A DNA stretch of 64,000 nt, taken from contig NC_083338.1 in NCBI RefSeq assembly GCF_019175385.1, positions 65,070,884-65,134,883 on the forward strand, written 5' to 3'. The notes beneath the pieces were generated by a model. It did not search any database. It was not told the DNA's origin and saw only the letters and a list, made by a program, of their open reading frames with translations. This document shows positions 1-10,929 of this stretch, one piece after another (within the stretch, counting starts at the first letter, position 1; each line of letters starts with the position of its first letter). The DNA comes from Lycium barbarum. Lineage: Eukaryota > Streptophyta > Magnoliopsida > Solanales > Solanaceae. Made by a program: the position numbers and the translations under genes.

Positions 1-1423
1 CATCATTATATCGTATCTCTCATCTTACATAGACATTATGGATGTAGACTTTTAGCTTTCCGGACTATAGAAACTCATGAAAAGGATAGGAAACTCGTGC
101 CATAGGATTCATGCCGTTATAAAGAAGGGACTAGCTTCACATACCTTGGTCGTTTAGTTAGGCTATCGCTCACTTGTTCACCTTTGATGTCACGTCGTTA
201 CCTTCATAAGAGAATTCGAATTACATTAGCTAATTGACTATAAGAACGCGTCGCTAGTTATAGGAAACATTGGGCAGCACTTCCTTTGTTTATACTACTT
301 TTCCCCATGTTCTACATCAACTCCCAACATTCACCATACTACTCACAATATCACAATCAACAATCGTCATTTATGTGCACTTAGCAAAATCCACCATTTT
401 CTTCCAATTAACTCACCTTTATAGTTATAGCTTGTTATCGCAATCCCGCATACATAATACTCATTTCATGGCCTAAACATTATTTACAACATATTCATAA
501 TCTCAACATTCCAACATTCATGATTCACTCCCACTATTATTCAATTATGTCACTATTCACTCAATAATGACCCATTTTCTATGTTCTTCTACATTTCAAG
601 CATCTAAGCTTTCCAATACTTTAAACAACATGGAATGATCATGAAACTCACCTTGGATGATGGTTGAACAAGCCTTGGAAGATAATACCTCTATAGCACC
701 AAAACCCTACTTCACTCTTTCTTGGATTTCATAGTTTGAATGACTTCCCATGAAATTTCATACACTTTGTTTCATAGATTTGGTGTTGTTGATCCTTGAT
801 TTCCTTGGATTTCTCTTGTGGTGGAAGGGTAGGGAAAGTTCTAGAGGTCTCTTGAGTTGAAGAGTGGAGGAAATAAAATGTGGGAAATGAAAATGGGCCC
901 TTATACTTAAATTTAAAAGCTGGCCGAGACACATTATACGGACCAACATACGGTTCGTACTATTTATACCGACCGTATGTATGGGCGTACACTTGGTCCA
1001 GTTGCTGGTGGCCTTCTTGGCCAATTATACGGCCAGATCTACGGCTGGTATAATTTATACGGTCCGTAGGTTTGGCCGTATAATGCCCAGTGATTCCGTT
1101 TTCATTCTCGTCGACTCGTTTGATCTCCGATCCTTATGGAACCTTCTTAACACTTGTTTAACGCTTCAATACCAATATAAGGGACGTTATTACACTTCTC
1201 TAAGACATCATTATGCCCTCACCAACTCGTTGCTCGTTATTCTTACTCGATATACGACATATGACTCGCTTTCCTTAACAACTTCCTTTCCTTATTTCGG
1301 ATGGTTTTGAAATCTCGTTTAGGGTCATCAAATACTATTCCTAACTCATCGAAATGTCTTATATGCTATGACCTTCCTGTCCTATTCGCAATACAGTTAC
1401 GGGGAATCTTCCGAGGTGTAACA
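1..1423 (-). mobile_element. Partial LTR (family E1) inserted in element H pol
   Basis: This is the terminal part of an LTR whose left end lies outside the window. Read on the minus strand it begins TGTTACACC at 1423, the same terminus as the complete LTRs elsewhere in the window. H pol coding sequence starts immediately to its right, so it is the outer edge of a minus-strand element or a solo LTR. It contains a palindrome cluster (934-1082), a TATA-like stretch (901-908, read on minus), and the shared AGGTATGT box near 139-147. The open frames inside it are unrelated to any protein I recognise and are probably chance. The TSD cannot be checked because the other end is missing. Confidence 0.8.
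934..1082. repeat. Palindrome cluster in the U3 of LTR E1
   Basis: Two blocks of interlocked inverted repeats based on TATACGG/CCGTATA lie about 90 bp apart. In the second block TATACGGCCA (1026-1035) is perfectly inverted as TGGCCGTATA (1073-1082), with a further TATACGGTCCGTA between them. The cluster lies just upstream of the TATA-like sequence in the element's own orientation. Confidence 0.75.
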
Positions 1424-2767
1424 ACCGACTAGCTAACTTAGGAGTCTGTTTGGCTGATTCGGGAGATGGTGGGGTTTCTATTTGAGAAGTTGTTGAATCC
1501 TCTATCATAGAAGAGGTAAAGAGGCACCAGTACGAGGACCCTGTCTTGGTACGGTTTAGAGATACAGCTCTTCAAAAGGAGGAGACCCCGTTTAAAGTTA
1601 CACCTGATGGCGTATTATGATATGAAGGCAGACTATGTGTACCTGAGGTTGCAGGATTACGGCAACAGGTTATGGCAGAGGCACACTATGCCCGTTTTTC
1701 TGTTCATCCAGGGTCGACGAAGATGTATCATGACCTCAGATGTTTATATTGGTGGGATGACATGAAGAAGGACATAGCGGAGTTTGTTGCTCAGTGCCTG
1801 AATTGTCAACAGGTTAAGGTCGAGCATCAGCAGCCTGGTGGGTTATTACAGCAGATAGAGATCCCAACCTAGAAATGGGAAGTAATTGATATGGCCTTCA
1901 TTACAGGTTTACCTCGCACTCCACGGAAGTATGACTCTATATGGGTTATTATGGATAGGCTGACAAAATCAGCCCATTTTCTTCCAGTCAGGACTACTTA
2001 TTCAGCTGAGGACTATGCAAAGTTATATATCATAGAGATAGTGAGACTCCATGGGGTTCCCATGTCTATTATCTCAGACAGAGGAGCTCAGTTTACAGCT
2101 AACTTCTGGAGATCATTCCAGGAGGGATTGGGGACACAGGTGAGTCTTAGTACAACATTTCACCCTCAGACTGATGGGCAGGCCGAGCGTACTATTCAGA
2201 CGCTAGGAGATATGTTACGGGCTTGTATTATTGATTTCAGAGGTAGCTGGGACAATTATTTGCCACTTATCGAGTTTGCTTATAATAATAGATACCATTC
2301 TAGTATCCAGATGGCACCGTATGAGGCTTTATATTGGAGGAAGTGCAGGTCACCTATTGGCTGGTTTGATGTTGGTGAGACTAAATTAATAGGCCCATAC
2401 ATAATCCAACAAGCTATTGATAAAGTGAAGCTTATTCAGGAGAGGTTATTGGTAGCCCAGAGTCGATAGAAGTAATATGCAGATAATCAACGTCAACACT
2501 TAGAATTTCAGGTTCGTGATTGGGTGTTCTTGAAGGTGTCACCCATGAAGGGTGTAATGAGATTCAGCAAGAAAAGGAAGCTTAGCCCAAGGTACATTGG
2601 ACCTTATCAGATTATTCGTAGGGTAGGTAAGATTGCCTATGAGTTGAACCTACCCTCTGATTTGGAAGCAGTACATCCAGTCTTTCATGTGTCGACGCTT
2701 CGCAAATGCATTGGTGACCCTTCTAGGGTGTTCCCAGTGGATGATGTCTAGATAACGGAGGAGCTGT
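1424..2767 (+). pseudogene. Element H pol: integrase zinc finger, catalytic core and C-terminal domain (broken)
   Basis: This is the 3' half of a Ty3/gypsy chromovirus polyprotein. Frame 1 carries the integrase HHCC zinc finger (about 1660-1830, AHYARFSVHPG ... QCLNCQQVK), the catalytic core (1891-2469) with SDRG and TDGQAE, and the GPY/F-like region (2524-2751, YIGPYQI). TAG stops interrupt it at 1870 (where relatives have Trp), in SRQK at 2467 and at 2749. The first catalytic Asp (MDF in the sister elements) reads MAF, so the encoded integrase would be inactive even without the stops. The upstream end is cut by LTR E1. The reading resumes at 14586, after element A. The clade looks like Tekay/Del, inferred from the chromodomain-type C terminus. 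Confidence 0.88.
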
Positions 2768-2772
2768 CCTAC
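2768..2772. repeat. TSD of element A, left copy (CCTAC)
   Basis: The five bases CCTAC directly precede the left end of element A. The identical CCTAC follows its right end at 14586-14590. This is the 5-bp duplication expected of an LTR-element integrase. Confidence 0.9.
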
Positions 2773-3180
2773 TATCACGACCCAACCCCGTAGGCTGTGA
2801 CTAAGTACTCGAACTAGGCACTCGTATACACTCCCGTTAGTTACATGTTCAGTCCACAACAAACACCATATGGGACTCATAACGACCAAACCATGGTCTC
2901 AGATTTGTCGCATAATTATTCATATAAAAGCAAGCTGACAAGGTTGCCATCACATATCAATATCATATGCAAGCCGACAAGGCTGCCATCACATATCAAT
3001 ATCATATGCAAGCCGACAAGGCTGCCACTATAGACGAACATCATACCACAACACATCGTATAGACACAGCTGAACAGAACCCATACACAACCCACACATA
3101 TGTCTGCAGACCTCTAAGAGTATCAATAGTAACGTAACATATGACGGGACAGGGCCCCGTCGTACCCCTGGATAACCATA

Positions 3181-3236
<56 letters not shown>

Positions 3237-6200
3237 TATATCATGAGATCTGTATTAGAGGTCTAAACTCCGGAACAACAGAGTTCTCCAAGATAGCTGA
3301 GTAGGAGTCCTATGTTGAAGGGTCACCAAACCGACTGTCTGTACCTGCGGGCATGAAACGCAGCCCCCCCGAAGAAAGGGGGTCAGTACGGAATATGTAT
3401 TGAGCATGTAAAGCATGAAATACAGTAAATAGGATCATAACTGAATAAGGAGTATAGGTAACGAGTACAATAAGCAGAATACCAAATACTTGTTTCTGAA
3501 ACATAATTCATGCATGTCAATATCATATATCATATCCGGCCCCTTTATGAAACTCGGTGAACATGGTCGCCACCCCGTCTCTGGCGCAATAACACAGCAT
3601 ACTCCAGAATATAATATAACTCCGTAACACAGCATAACTCCGTAACACAGCATAACTCCGTACCACAGCATAACACCATAACAATACACAACACCAAATA
3701 CATATATATACCGTACCCGGCCCTCTAGTGAGGGACTCGGTGAACAATGCAGTGGAAGTGTGCACGATAACATACCCGGCCCGGCACTCGGTGAAAGATA
3801 TATTGAGGTATGATCGAGAAGAGTAGTGAGAAACTATATGAATTTCAAAACATTTTTAAGGACTCAATAGGATAGTCAACACGAACCATCGTTCGCAATT
3901 TCAAATAATAGTCATACCATATACCATTCGGATGCCCCTGTGGATCATATCAAAATGGAACTTTGAAATCATGTGTACATATCAATATATAAAAAAAAAC
4001 ATAAGTTATGGGTATCAAGATCAATAGCCATCCTATTGGCTCTAAGAATAGGAATTTCCTTTGGAATCGTATATATATCGTATATTCATTTCACAACGAT
4101 CATGCCAAAAAGAAAGAAGGGTAGCTTCACATACCTTTAGCGCTTATTCGTCACACAATATGTATACGCTGCCCAATAATACTTCAACCTATATTAAGAT
4201 GCCAACAACTACGTTTAAGTTACGGGGAGATTCAAAACGTATTCTAACGTTAGTAACTCCTTTCTAGATGTTTAGACGACGTTTTATCTTGTATCCAAAC
4301 CAACCACATACAACCAATCCAACATCAATAATTATGTGTTCAATACCAATCCGGACAGCCCACACAATATCCCAAACAGCCCACATTCACAGCATGCAAT
4401 AACGATTCACATACGACTACTACATTCTCAAGTTACTTCTAATAGTTCGTAGCCTTAACGTTTGCATGTAACAACTTATAACAGCCTATCCAACACAATG
4501 CATAATCTTAATTATCATTAATCTCACAAGATCAATAAGAATAACAACAACGTGTCAAAACAGTCCGCACATTACAACACCCAATAATAGTCTACATGCG
4601 ATTTTGAGACGTCCAATTTATTCTTGTTAGTCTATAGTCATAACATTTCGTCGAAACGATTCTATAACATCCCAACCACTATGACAACATGATGTATATT
4701 CTTAACTATAATTAGTTTTTCCAACTTAGCCAAAACAACACGTCCAAAACAGTCCCTAACCAACAACATGTCCAAAACAGTCCCTAACCGACAATAAAAA
4801 TGTTCGGAATTCTTGCAAACGTTTACGAACATACTAAGAAAACCACATATGATTCTTACACATTATTTCATGTCTTATTTTCATATAATTTCAGTAAGTT
4901 ATGACCAACTATCCACACGACAAGTACAGCATCAATTCATACGCAACTAAGCTACATCGTCATCTCTATAATCCTTACAACAACTCACAAACGACTTTGG
5001 TTTCAGCTCCAACCATTAAACACTTTCATTTCCATCATAAAATTCATGACAATAACAATCAAAATATCAAGTAAAATCGTTTCGCTAACTTCTTACAAAA
5101 ACAGTCCATAAACGGTTTCAACATGCTTCAACATCACTCACATAAAATCATAGATTCAATTATTTTCATACTAACACAACTTCACTTTTAACCTTCCAAT
5201 TCTTTTAATTCCTTTTTACCATTAGATCTATGATAGTAACAACGATATTTATTAAATAAAATTAGTTCATTAATTCCACCAAAACAATCCCCTCGGCCAC
5301 ATAGTCATTCCAACACCAACATTCATGATTTTATGCATGCGATTCATGTTCATCAAGTTACAACCATACTTCAACATCAACACCTATAACCTCATGGTTA
5401 ATATAATATTACCACATCAACACACCGTATTTCATGCATACAACTTATATTTACACATCCACATCACCCTTAATACATGAAAAAGAATGTTAGATATTAC
5501 CTTGACAACTTGACTTCTCAACTTGGCTAGAGTTTGTGAATTGAAATGAAAATGGTTCTTGTTGCTCCAATGCCTATCTTCACGTTTCTAGGGACCTTCT
5601 AAAGGGTTGAAAAACCTTGGAAAATAATTTTTGGATCAAGAATCAAGAGCTGAAAAATCAGCGATTGTGGCCGAGAGCTTTCGCTCTAGGTTTAGGTTTT
5701 CTTTCTTTGTGTTGTGTAGTTGAAATGAATGTATTTTATGATCTCCTTAGTCCTTATTTGGTTAAACTATGATGCCTACAAGGTGGCCATATGCTCCACT
5801 CATGACATTGAGCCACTCAAATAAACTTTACACTAAAATTCTAATTCTTTCCCTTCAACTTTAGGCTAGCCTCTTGGCCGAGCCCCCCCCCCCCCCCCCC
5901 CCCTTGTCTCTCCTTTATTCTTTCTTTTCAATTGTTTACAAGACAATTGCATGTGTGGTGGATGATTCATACACTACCCTTTGTCCATTGCAATCATACA
6001 AGATGAATGGTCAATATTTAAATATGAAATGATTCCTCCAACATGTTATGTCTTCATAAAATAATGCATGCCTTCATTATTCAATTGCATGCTTCAACCT
6101 TTTCTCCTCCAATTTTCAGCCATGTTGGCCGAGTATTACATGTATATTTCTTCCAATTTAATTGTCCACAATATAATGAAAGTGTAGTGGATGAATCAAC

Positions 6201-6477
6201 ATTAAATGCATATGTGTATGTCTTCCATAATAGCCTTGTTTTAGATGACTTTGAGTCATCTTTTGTGTATTGCACGTTGGTGTTCCTTCTTGGTTCATGG
6301 TTGTCACAAAATTTTAATTAACACCACAATTAAGTAGTTCCTAATCTCCAATAACATTTTTATACTAAGTAAAATTTATAACCGATTAGTTCTAGTTTAG
6401 AAATTTAAAATCCAAGGTTTCTATCTCACGTCGATTCCTTCGCGAATAACTCGACGTATAAAATATGGGGTCTAACA
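2773..6477 (-). mobile_element. Element A 3' LTR
   Basis: 3705 bp, reading TATCACGACCC at the left (TG mutated to TA) and GGGGTCTAACA at the right. It contains a 39-bp direct repeat (about 2930-3030), a long AT microsatellite (3186-3232), an 18-19 bp array around CATAACTCCGTAACACAG (3590-3680), a conserved hairpin-forming CCCTCTAGTGAGGG (about 3720), a duplicated 29-bp unit (4736-4795), a 21-base C run (5883-5903), and the shared splice-donor-like box (minus strand, near 4127-4135). Its partner is at 10930-14585. Confidence 0.9.
3186..3232. repeat. AT dinucleotide microsatellite
   Basis: More than 20 uninterrupted TA units. The equivalent site in the other LTR of element A (about 11341-11362) has roughly half as many units, so the array has changed length since insertion. 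Confidence 0.95.
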
Positions 6478-6517
6478 TTCTCCCCCCCCCCCCTTAAAAC
6501 ATTCGCCCTCGAATGTT
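6478..6517 (-). other. Element A polypurine tract and preceding stem-loop
   Basis: Read on the minus strand: an inverted repeat (about 6498-6517, AACATTCG/CGAATGTT around a 4-base loop), then a long G run ending GAGAA directly before the LTR start TGTTAGACCCC. This is the plus-strand primer site of an LTR element and fixes the minus orientation. Confidence 0.85.
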
Positions 6518-6569
6518 GAATTTGGTCCCGTGACGTTCTATACGAATTTTGGGGAAGTCTCCCTTATCG

Positions 6570-7700
6570 TTATAACATATAGTTCATCAGGCAATTTGTA
6601 TATTCAAGTGAGGAGTTTGAGTTACCTGTAGGCGTAGAGAACAAGTAAGGATACTTGTCTTTCATCTCCGCCTCGGCTTCCCAGGTCATCTCTTCCCTAT
6701 TGTTGTTTCACCATAATACTTTGACTGAAGCTGCGTCCTTAGTGTGTAACCTCCTAACCTGCCGATCAAGTATGGCTATAGGCTGCTTCTCGTAGGATAA
6801 TTCCTCTGTTACTTGGACATCATCTACGGGGAATACTCTGGAAGGATCGCCTATACATTTGCGAAGCTTTGACACGTGAAAAACTAGATGCACTGCTTCC
6901 AAATCAGCCGGTAGGTCTAACTCGTAGGCAACCTGGCCTACTTTACGGACAATCTGATAAGGTCCAATATATCTCGGGCTTAGCTTCCCTTTCCTGCCAA
7001 ATCTCACAACACCTTTCATGGGTGACACTTTTAGGAACACCCAGTCACCAACCTGAAATTCAAAGTGTCGACGTCGATTATCTGCATATGATTTCTGCCG
7101 ACTCTGGGCTGCCAGTAATCTCTCCTGAATAAGCTTCACTTTATCAACGGCTTGCTGCATCGCATCTGGGCTGATTAACTTAGTTTTACCAGCATCAACC
7201 CAAACAATAGGTGACTTGCACTTCTTGCTGTACTAGGCCTCATACGGTGCCTTCTGAATACTAGAATGGTAGCTACTATATTAGGAAAACTCGATAAGTG
7301 GCAAATGATCGTCCCAGCTACCTCTGAAGTCAATAACAGAGGCCCACAACATATCTTCTAGCGTCTAAATAGTACGCTCGGCCTGTCCGCCAGTCTGAGG
7401 GTGAGATACTATACTAAGACTCACCTGTGTCTCCAATCCCTTCTGGAATGATTTCCAGAAGTTAGCTGTAAACTGAGCTCCTGTGTTTGAGTTAATAGAT
7501 GTGGGAACCTCATGAAGTCTTACTATCCCATAAAGTCTTACTATCCCCTTGATATGTAACTTCGCATAGTCCTCAGCTGAATAAGTAGTCCTGACTGGAA
7601 GAAAATGGGCTGATTTTGTCAGCCTATCCACAATAATCCATATAGAGTCATACTTCAGTGGAGCGCGAGGTAAGCTTGTAATGAAGTCCGTATTCTGGAA
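6570..7700 (-). pseudogene. Element A integrase core to chromodomain (fragment)
   Basis: The minus strand encodes a start at TDFITSLP (about 7695), the core 7631-7365, the C-terminal domain 7160-6708 (YIGPYQIVRKVG) and then a chromodomain-like tail (MTWEAE ... YPYLF) to a stop near 6572. Stops and a frameshift break it. The second catalytic Asp is lost (SDR reads SNT) and DGQ reads GGQ. A TGA follows VLW, at the same codon as in element H (about 14670). Homology to pol stops abruptly near 7700, so the interior is a chimera of pol and non-coding DNA. Confidence 0.85.
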
Positions 7701-10700
7701 TCTTCCGCATCATGTGTCACTCCTCGACCTTCTTTTTAAAAGATTTGAACTATCATTTTTGCTTCTAGCTCTTGATCTCAATCTTTAGAGTTGGCTATCA
7801 AGTAGCGCTGGAGCTTCCTCTTATAGTAATTCTACGTAGTCTCTCTATGATCTTACTATCATTAACTGGTATAATTCTGAAAGAATTTTTTAATCTGACA
7901 TCTAAATTCACCGTCTTCTAGTAATTAGCTCATTCTGATCGTCTTACTTCAACCATTTCACAATTTCCCTTAACCCGACTTGTAACCCTTTAGTCATATT
8001 CTATTGCCTCTTTACTCGGATTTTCGTCTTTAGTTTTCCTATTACACATTATGCTGCAATCTTTACAAGAATACGCGAAGGCGCTTAAATCAGCCTGAGA
8101 AATACCTTGGGGTCGTTTCATCAATCTTTATGCAGCCCTTACGTTCTTCTCTTGTATCTTTCAATTGATATCGGGGCTCAACTATGGCTTTTGCCCTCAG
8201 TACTAATTCTATCTCGGTACTTTGGTTCAAACCATCTTACACCTTTCCTTACTGTGTCTAGAATATCGCAACCGCATTGTTATTACTGAATCCTTACTTT
8301 TCTTATCAAGTATACAAATATTTGTAGGTTCCATAACCTTCCTCTACAACTCGTATAAAGTATATCCAATCTTAATCATAATCTTTCCTTCTCCTGGTTC
8401 ATTCTGCTTAGCATGTCTTATTTGTAAAAAAATTCACTTGCTGTCTATCTTGTCATACTTCTTTCCCTTTCTTTATTCACCCCTTTGATTTTCTTGTATC
8501 CTACTATAGGAGATTTTCTACCATTTCTCCTTTTGCTACTTATAAGTCACAATATTATTAACGAACAACTCCATTGCCAACATCTTAGCCTCTAATATGG
8601 TATAGCATTGCTATCCTTTATAATATCTCTTGTCATATTCTTTCTTTTCATAAGCATCCACTTTCTAATGTCATATTATCCAAGGTCTTTACAAATAATT
8701 CTCAGTACTGCCTCAGATACCATCCTGACTTCTATCCATTTATTGTTGGCTTTCAGATCTTACTAACTTGTCCCAGCGAGGGATCTCACTTAAGGTTTAA
8801 GCATTCATATTAAATATATTGTAGTGTCCATTGTTTCCATCTTACACTTGCATTTTTCTTATCCGCTTCCCCCCTTAAGGGTGTACTTATACCATTTTCT
8901 GTTTATATCCTGCTTTATGTCCCTATTTCCAATCTCAAATTCATCTGATCCCTTTTTCAATTCTCTTGGTATACTGTACCATATCCATGTATTTCTTTAT
9001 AATTAATAGCTTTGATTATCCACGTTCGAAACCTTAACAAAAATCATGAAGCGACGAGAGCCTTTCTATATATATAGTACAAATCTCATCTGATAATTTG
9101 TACTCGAGTAATGCGACCAATGTAGCAACTCATCCAAGGCCACATTCCACTATTTCCGAGGTTAGGTCGTGTACACGCAGTACTCCTTTATGCCCTTTTA
9201 CCCTTGTGTGTGCCCCGTACCGACTTCTAACTTACTCAAGATCGTATCAGATTCATTTTAATGATAGCTTTATCTTATCACCTCGTCGTCGTACTACACC
9301 TTTAAGTTCATAAATATATATTCCCCTTTCGTTCCATACCCGTACTCAATTAATTATGTCTATCTTAGGTGCTTCCTTTAGAATTCCCTTATCATTTCTC
9401 CGCCTATGTCTATCTTTTATTCTGTGCACGAAGAATCTTATGCTACCTCTGTATCCTTCGGAAAACATCACTTGTGCATAACCCTTTTCTTATTTTCAAA
9501 GCATATTCTGTCCATCCCTGTTTATTCTTGTCATACCAGTCATTTCTTAGCACTCATTCTACGTCGTTGCTCATCTTTCTATAACTTCGTTTATCATAGT
9601 TTCATCACTTATAGTACTCGTGTCCTCGGCGACACATGTCGTGACCTATTACCACCCTGTTATCTCGCTTCCTTTTTATCTCCTTCTTTCAATTACTCCT
9701 TCTTTTCCCATACACGTTATCTTTTCCGTTATCATATAACCTTTACTCTAAACTTTCCCTACAAAACTTGATAAATCTTTCTTATTCGTTCTATAACTCG
9801 CTTTTCCATTTCACACTTGCCTTTATATTCTAGTCACATAGGTCACGTCATATCTTTTAGTCGCTTCCTCACTAGGCTTCATTCATTTTCATAATAATCC
9901 TTATTTTATTCACTTTATATCCAGTTCGTATTCGACCCCATAGTCAATCTTATCCTTTAATCCCTCACAAGCTGTCTTTCCTCACAAGCTGTCTTATCAA
10001 TATATTCACATCCGTCACAATTCTTTTTCTTCTATACTCTTGTCTTAATCATACTATTACTTCTTTTAACTATAAACTCGTCATAATTTATCCCTGCTTA
10101 TCAATTCAGTCGGTACCTCATATGACACCCTATTAAGATTTGCTAGCCTTTTCTAAATCATCTCTTATTATCACAAACCCTTCCAAATTGCCCTAGCATT
10201 TCCTTTTCACTATATTGATATCGATCTCATAATTACTATTACCATCAATTCAACGATTAACTTATTTCTCACAATAAACTACACTCACCACTTAGTCAAC
10301 TCTTATCATTACCGTTGACACGACCTTTCAAAACATATTACGAACTAATATCTCATTCCTTTTATATTTGTAGGAAAATTTTAGCAGAGTTCCCTCTGTA
10401 TTTCTTACTATCCCAGAACCTACACGCAGGAAATATCAACAATGCCTCACAGGACCAACATTTATAGGTATATATCATATCGTATCATAGCCACACAGGG
10501 CTCCCAATATCAACAACAATATGAAAATGATGAACATACCTCGTATGCCCAACTAAAACTGCACCTGTTATACTTTCCTGTTTACTTTCTCTTTCAATCT
10601 TTAACTTTACATTTCAATCGTACTTCCATACCTTTCTTGACATATATCTTTCGTACCTTTGCCTACCTGCGTACTTTGTAACTTCCAATATCATCAGCCA

Positions 10701-10834
10701 GTTTCTTCTGTCGATGCCGTTCTTCAGCTGAAATCAAGGGTTAGTATAAGGAATTTCATTTCCTATGGATTGGGCTCTATCGCATGATCTCAGATATGAA
10801 AGAAAGGTAACATCCTAAATATCCTGTAGCTTCC
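7701..10834 (-). other. Element A non-coding interior and leader
   Basis: About 3.1 kb with no recognisable gag, protease or RT and only short chance ORFs. The plus strand is strikingly pyrimidine-rich, with long stretches almost free of G, so the element's sense RNA would be purine-rich. The last 550 bp (about 10380-10929) aligns by eye with the leader of element B (about 38430-38998). This suggests that A and B share a non-coding leader module. The origin of 7701-10380 is not identified. Confidence 0.6.
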
Positions 10835-10870
10835 TGTTTATAGATGTGGTGCACAACACACCGATAAACA
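10835..10870 (-). ncRNA. Kissing-loop-like leader hairpin of element A
   Basis: On the minus strand a 14-nt arm (TGTTTATCGGTGTG), an 8-nt loop (TTGTGCAC) and a 14-nt arm (CACATCTATAAACA) pair at 13 of 14 positions. Three more pairs extend the base. The loop ends in the self-complementary hexamer GTGCAC. It lies 44 nt beyond the PBS, inside the leader. The same 36-nt structure recurs in elements B, D and F with compensatory changes. The role as an RNA dimerisation or packaging signal is an inference from position and shape. Confidence 0.7.
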
Positions 10871-10913
10871 AGACACTACTAGACACGGTCTGTAGACACT
10901 CCGAGGATGAACC

Positions 10914-10925
10914 GCTCTGATACCA
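10914..10925 (-). other. Element A primer-binding site (tRNA-iMet)
   Basis: The minus strand reads TGGTATCAGAGC, complementary to the 3' end of plant initiator-Met tRNA, separated from the LTR end by AAAG. This defines the 5' LTR as the right-hand copy. Confidence 0.92.
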
Positions 10926-10929
10926 CTTT

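Noticed and set aside
2930..3030. 39-bp direct repeats resembling a CRISPR-like array
   Set aside because: Only about 2.7 head-to-tail copies without spacers, within an LTR of a plant genome.
6043..6321. 92-residue ORF (and its twin at 14151-14414) in the A LTRs
   Set aside because: Conserved only because the LTRs are copies. Antisense to the element, with no domain.
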